Below are positions 13,733 through 16,409 of a stretch of DNA of 16,409 bases, piece after piece. Within the stretch, counting starts at the first letter, position 1. Every line of letters begins with the position of its first letter. The position numbers and the translations under genes are program-made. The notes under the pieces were generated by a model. The model saw only the letters and a list, made by a program, of their open reading frames with translations, had not been told where the DNA came from and searched no databases. The DNA comes from an uncultured Alphaproteobacteria bacterium. Its GTDB lineage: Bacteria; Pseudomonadota; Alphaproteobacteria; Rhizobiales; Ancalomicrobiaceae. Location of the stretch: NCBI GenBank assembly GCA_937919435.1, contig CALFRR010000228.1, positions 1-16,409 of the forward strand, in the 5' to 3' direction.

Positions 13733-14659
13733 ATGACAGGAACGGACGAAAGAGCGAGTGGAGACCTGCCGACTCGGTCGCAGGACCTCGCCGAACTGAT
13801 CGGACGGTGGACGACAGACGCCAATACGGTCGAAACGGCGGTCCCCGGACTGACCTTGCATCGGTGGGATGCGCCCACGGAAAATACGAGCTACCTGCTC
13901 GGGCCGAGCATTTGCCTGATCGGCCAGGGTGCCAAACGTGTTCTGCTCGGCGACGAAACCTATGTCTACGACAAGGGCAGCTTTCTCCTGTCGGCCGTGG
14001 ATCTGCCGATCACGGCGCGGATCATCGAGGCGTCTCCGTCTCACCCCTATTTCGGGGTGAACCTTCTCTTGGATCTTCAGGCGATCGCGCAGCTGGTTCT
14101 CGACCACCCGACGTTGTCGAAGCACGACAGACCCGACCAACTCGGAATTGCCGTGGGACGATTGACCCTGTCGGTCCAGGAGCCCGTCATTCGTCTCGTT
14201 TCGCTGCTCGCCACGCCCGACGACATTCCGGTTCTCGCCCCGCTGATCAAGCGGGAGATCTATTATCGCCTGCTGGTCGGCGAGCAGGGTGTGCGGTTGG
14301 CACAGATGCTTTCGTCGGAAAGCCACGCCCACAAGATCGCTCGGGCCGTCGATTGGCTGCGACAGAACTACCGGAGCCGATTGAGCATCGACGATCTCGC
14401 GGCCAAGGCGGGCTTGAGCGTTTCGGCCTTTCACAGCAATTTCCGAGCGGTGACGGCTCTGAGTCCGCTTCAATTCCAGAAGAAGATGCGGCTCAGTGAA
14501 GCGCGGCGCCTGATGTTCACTGAGAACAAAGACGCTTCGACCGCAGCTTTCGAGGTCGGATACGAGAGCCCGTCGCAGTTCAGTCGCGAGTATCGCCGCC
14601 TTTTCGGAGACTCTCCGAGGCGAGACATTCAAAGCCTGATTCAAGTATCTGCAAGATGA
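13733..14659 (+). CDS. AraC-family transcriptional regulator with AraC-type N-terminal domain (YqhC-like)
   Basis: The 308-residue protein has the cupin-like AraC N-terminal domain (about 20-180; PGLTLHRWDAPTENTSYLL, ICLIGQGAKRVLLGD, GSFLLSAVDLPI, IKREIYYRLL). Two C-terminal helix-turn-helix units follow (LSIDDLAAKAGLSVSAFHSN at 218-237; AAFEVGYESPSQFSREYRRL at 271-290). The domain order matches the group that includes E. coli YqhC, the aldehyde-responsive activator of yqhD. The frame is open far upstream, but the ATG at 13733 has GAAGAGG at good spacing and starts at the usual position. It diverges from an iron-type alcohol dehydrogenase remnant. I infer that it activates the two boxed promoters on its left. 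Confidence 0.9.
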   Translation: MTGTDERASGDLPTRSQDLAELIGRWTTDANTVETAVPGLTLHRWDAPTENTSYLLGPSICLIGQGAKRVLLGDETYVYDKGSFLLSAVDLPITARIIEASPSHPYFGVNLLLDLQAIAQLVLDHPTLSKHDRPDQLGIAVGRLTLSVQEPVIRLVSLLATPDDIPVLAPLIKREIYYRLLVGEQGVRLAQMLSSESHAHKIARAVDWLRQNYRSRLSIDDLAAKAGLSVSAFHSNFRAVTALSPLQFQKKMRLSEARRLMFTENKDASTAAFEVGYESPSQFSREYRRLFGDSPRRDIQSLIQVSAR

Positions 14660-14731
14660 TCGCAAGGGGTATGCCGATGCGTGGCGCAGTGCAGGGATCC
14701 CCGGGCGAGAGGGCGGGAGTTCGAATGACGC

Positions 14732-15676
14732 TCAGGCCGGTCTGGCGCCGCGCGTCTCGGCGATCGGAGCCGGCGATGGGGAGACGGAACTCCGAGCGAC
14801 CTCGCGAACCAGTGCGAGTGTCGCGGGAAGCGCGGGATTATCGTTGTCGGCCCGCCAAGTGACGAAGATCTCGCTGTGCAGGTCGGCGCATCCGTCCACG
14901 CGGCGGTAGACGATCCCGTCCAGTCGCAGGGAAGTCGCGCCGGCCGGCACCAGCGACACGCCGATTCCGGCGCGCACCAGGGCGAGGACCGAAAGCGTCG
15001 AGTTCATGTATTGAACGACCTTCGGCGCCACGCCACGGGCGCGGAAAAAGCCGACCAGCATCTCGTGAAACGGTCGCCAGCCGGAAGCGCCGAACAGCAC
15101 GTAGGGTAGACCGTTCAGCGCCGTGAGGTCGATGCGATCACGGCCGCAGAGCGGGTGATCGGCCGGCAGCGCCAGGACGAACGGCTCGTCGACGAGCTTC
15201 TCGACGCACAGCCCGGGCTGCCGGAAGTCCATGCGCACGATGCCGAGATCGATGCTGCCGGTATTCAGCCCCTGAATCTGTTCGAGCGAGTTGGCCTCCC
15301 TGAGCGACACCTCGATGTCGGGATGGGTTTCGGACAGGGTCCGCACGACCGACGCGACGAGGTCGTAGACGGCGCTGGCGACGAAGCCGAGCATCACCGA
15401 GCCGACGTCGCCGCGTGCGGCGCGGATCGCCACCAATTCGCTCTGGCGCACGTGCTCCAGCAACCCCACCGCTTCACGCCAGAAGATGCGTCCGGCCGCA
15501 GTCGGTCTGACCGAGTGCTTGCTTCTCTCGAAGAGTTCGACCCCAAGCCGGTGCTCGAGCAGTTTGATCTGCCGACTGAGGGAGGGCTGCGTCATGTTCA
15601 GGCGGGTCGCCGCGCGATGGAAGTTCAGCTCGGAGTACAGGGCGACGAAGCACTTCAGGTGATGCAACTCGAACAT
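14732..15676 (-). CDS. LysR-family transcriptional regulator (CatM/BenM-like N-terminus)
   Basis: The 314-residue protein starts MFELHHLKCFVALYSELNF, then HRAATRLNMTQPSLSRQIKL (20-39), the winged helix typical of the CatM/BenM/CbbR branch, followed by an effector domain (VMLGFVASAVYDL, IDLGIVRMDF, FVLALPADHPL, LVRAGIGVSLVP). That branch usually activates a divergent operon in response to an aromatic or organic acid. Here the divergent gene is an exported SGNH hydrolase, with two dyad operators in the gap. The tail after about residue 300 is Ala/Pro-rich. The gene converges with the AraC gene, leaving only 72 bases between them. Confidence 0.92.
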   Translation of the reverse strand: MFELHHLKCFVALYSELNFHRAATRLNMTQPSLSRQIKLLEHRLGVELFERSKHSVRPTAAGRIFWREAVGLLEHVRQSELVAIRAARGDVGSVMLGFVASAVYDLVASVVRTLSETHPDIEVSLREANSLEQIQGLNTGSIDLGIVRMDFRQPGLCVEKLVDEPFVLALPADHPLCGRDRIDLTALNGLPYVLFGASGWRPFHEMLVGFFRARGVAPKVVQYMNSTLSVLALVRAGIGVSLVPAGATSLRLDGIVYRRVDGCADLHSEIFVTWRADNDNPALPATLALVREVARSSVSPSPAPIAETRGARPA

Positions 15677-15721
15677 GCGCGGTTCCCGAGGAGAGGGTCG
15701 ACGCCGGCGTCACGGCGGCTG

Positions 15722-15742
15722 GTGATAGAATAGGTGCATCAC
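15722..15742. promoter_or_regulatory. LysR-box candidate GTGAT-N11-ATCAC
   Basis: Perfect arms GTGAT (15722-15726) and ATCAC (15738-15742) give the T-N11-A geometry of LysR operators. The site is 46 bases before the LysR start codon, on its upstream side, as expected for autoregulation. Confidence 0.5.
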
Positions 15743-15751
15743 GTGACAGGC

Positions 15752-15772
15752 GATAGGGATTGGACCCCTATC
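15752..15772. promoter_or_regulatory. Second dyad GATAGGG-N7-CCCTATC
   Basis: Perfect 7-base arms (15752-15758, 15766-15772) lie 30 bp centre-to-centre from the LysR box. A recognition site plus a nearby second site is the normal LysR arrangement; the N7 centre recalls BenM/CatM sites (ATAC-N7-GTAT), although the arm bases differ. Confidence 0.5.
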
Positions 15773-15808
15773 AGCAACTTCACCATCATCGCCCGCGAAG
15801 CCCGCATC

Positions 15809-15841
15809 GGGACGGGGCGCCGACGATCGTCGGGCCGTCCC
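15809..15841. promoter_or_regulatory. Nested palindrome in the leader region of the SGNH hydrolase
   Basis: A perfect 14-base palindrome CCGACGATCGTCGG (15820-15833) is framed by GGGACGG (15809-15815) and CCGTCCC (15835-15841), which also pair. It could be an operator or a strong RNA hairpin in the 5' leader. It lies about 120 bases before the start codon; nothing else was recognised in 15842-15940. Confidence 0.35.
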
Positions 15842-15957
15842 ACGAAGACGGAGCCGCAAGGGATGGGAACGAAGCCGCCGCCGTTCCGGTGGTCGGTCGG
15901 ACCTTCGATATTGCCGCTCCGGGGCGAACGCGAACTCTGCCTGGAGAGGTGAAGATC

Positions 15958-16409
15958 TTGATCCCCCGCACTTGCCACGCCGTCGTGCTGGCCGCCGCCG
16001 TCGGTCTCTGTCTTCTGTCGCCGCCCGCCGTGGCCACCGAAATCGGCCACTGGGCCACGACCTGGGCCGCCGCCGACCAGGGTCCCTATCCGGTCGGCAG
16101 CCCGACCGCGCAGCCGCGCATGGACTTCGCCGTTCCGGATGCGACGAAGGGCGCGACCGACCAGACCTTCCGTCTGGTGGTCCGGCCGAGCATCTGGGGC
16201 GAACGGATGCGGATCCGTCTGTCCAACTCACTCGGCAAACAGCCGGTCTCCTTCGACGGGGTCCACGTCGGCCTGCAGGCGTCCTCGGCGACGCTGCTGC
16301 CGGGGACCAATCGTTCGGTGACCTTCTCCGGCCGGCCGAGCGTCACCCTGGCGCCCGGTGATCTGGTGTGGAGCGATCCGGTCGACGTGCCGCTCGGCAT
16401 AGATCGGAA
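15958..16409 (+). CDS. Exported SGNH/GDSL-type hydrolase, 3' end outside window
   Basis: The visible 150 residues are a signal peptide (hydrophobic 8-20, SPPAVA cleavage near residue 26) followed by the N-terminal beta-sandwich of lysophospholipase-L1-like SGNH hydrolases: HWATTWAAADQGPYPVG (31-47), DQTFRLVVRPSIWGERMRIR with LSNSLG, VSFDGVHVGLQ and LAPGDLVWSDPV. The catalytic GDS block lies further on in relatives and is not in the window. A TTG at 15958 is preferred as start because GGAGAGG lies 8 bases upstream; an in-frame GTG at 15949 touches that site. The last codons, from about 16401, may be adapter sequence. It is probably an esterase or carbohydrate deacetylase controlled by the divergent LysR protein. 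Confidence 0.8.
   Translation, partial: MIPRTCHAVVLAAAVGLCLLSPPAVATEIGHWATTWAAADQGPYPVGSPTAQPRMDFAVPDATKGATDQTFRLVVRPSIWGERMRIRLSNSLGKQPVSFDGVHVGLQASSATLLPGTNRSVTFSGRPSVTLAPGDLVWSDPVDVPLGIDR
16401..16409. other. Possible Illumina adapter remnant at window end
   Basis: The last nine bases are AGATCGGAA, identical to the first nine of the TruSeq adapter (AGATCGGAAGAGC). Such remnants occur at contig ends. Chance agreement exactly at the end is unlikely but possible. Confidence 0.45.

Noticed and set aside
14695..14705. GGATCCCCGGG, identical to part of a pUC polylinker.
   Set aside because: The flanking bases do not continue the polylinker; an 11-base match in GC-rich DNA is best taken as chance.
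1..16409. CRISPR array, tRNA, rRNA, phage or toxin-antitoxin modules.
   Set aside because: No repeat-spacer pattern, cloverleaf, rRNA core or recognisable small toxin/antitoxin pair was found by eye; low-similarity cases could be missed.

Overview
The window reads as accessory DNA from a high-GC Gram-negative bacterium. Codon use, the LysR/IclR/AraC regulator repertoire and the protein families point to an alphaproteobacterium, probably Hyphomicrobiales; this is inferred from family resemblance, not searched. It starts inside an insertion sequence and its last nine bases equal the start of the Illumina TruSeq adapter, so it may be a whole assembly contig. No rRNA, tRNA, CRISPR array or phage module was seen.

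Layout, left to right. (1) 1-672: 3' part of a decayed IS3-family element whose right end sits inside an ABC transporter ATPase gene and supplies its last codons. (2) 635-2265 (-): polar amino-acid ABC transporter ATPase and permease, divergent from an IclR-type regulator (2535-3251, +); the gap holds a good promoter and a palindromic operator candidate. (3) 3252-4113: a scar of gene fragments (metallo-beta-lactamase-fold protein, IS21-family istA, aldo/keto reductase) with two about 92-bp IS21-like terminal repeats. (4) 4114-9946 (-): a run of redox and detoxification genes: hydroxynitrile-lyase-like cupin, Zn alcohol dehydrogenase, LysR regulator, membrane-anchored metallo-hydrolase, flavodoxin-fold NAD(P)H oxidoreductase, DUF1330 protein and a YqhD-like aldehyde reductase. 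A second LysR gene (10088-11041, +) diverges from it. (5) 11335-14659: a secreted alpha/beta hydrolase, an internally deleted iron-type alcohol dehydrogenase and an AraC regulator. (6) 14732-16409: a third LysR gene divergent from an SGNH/GDSL hydrolase that runs off the end.

The common theme of regions 4 and 5 is handling of aldehydes, quinones and other electrophiles under one-component regulators. The clearest new observation is regulatory. A 17-bp motif, 16/17 identical, lies upstream of both the alpha/beta hydrolase and the deleted alcohol dehydrogenase. In both cases it points the same way and stands exactly 14 bp from a -10-like hexamer, about 120-130 bp before the start codon. I infer that it is the binding site of the neighbouring AraC protein. 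The arrangement recalls E. coli yqhC-yqhD, except that here the dehydrogenase beside the AraC gene has lost its catalytic core, while the intact YqhD-like gene sits beside a LysR gene.

I found no convincing wholly new defence or mobile system. The remaining points of interest are small: IS-made chimeric gene ends, an IS21-related miniature element with a candidate target duplication, paired LysR-type operators, and a conservative change at a dehydrogenase metal ligand.
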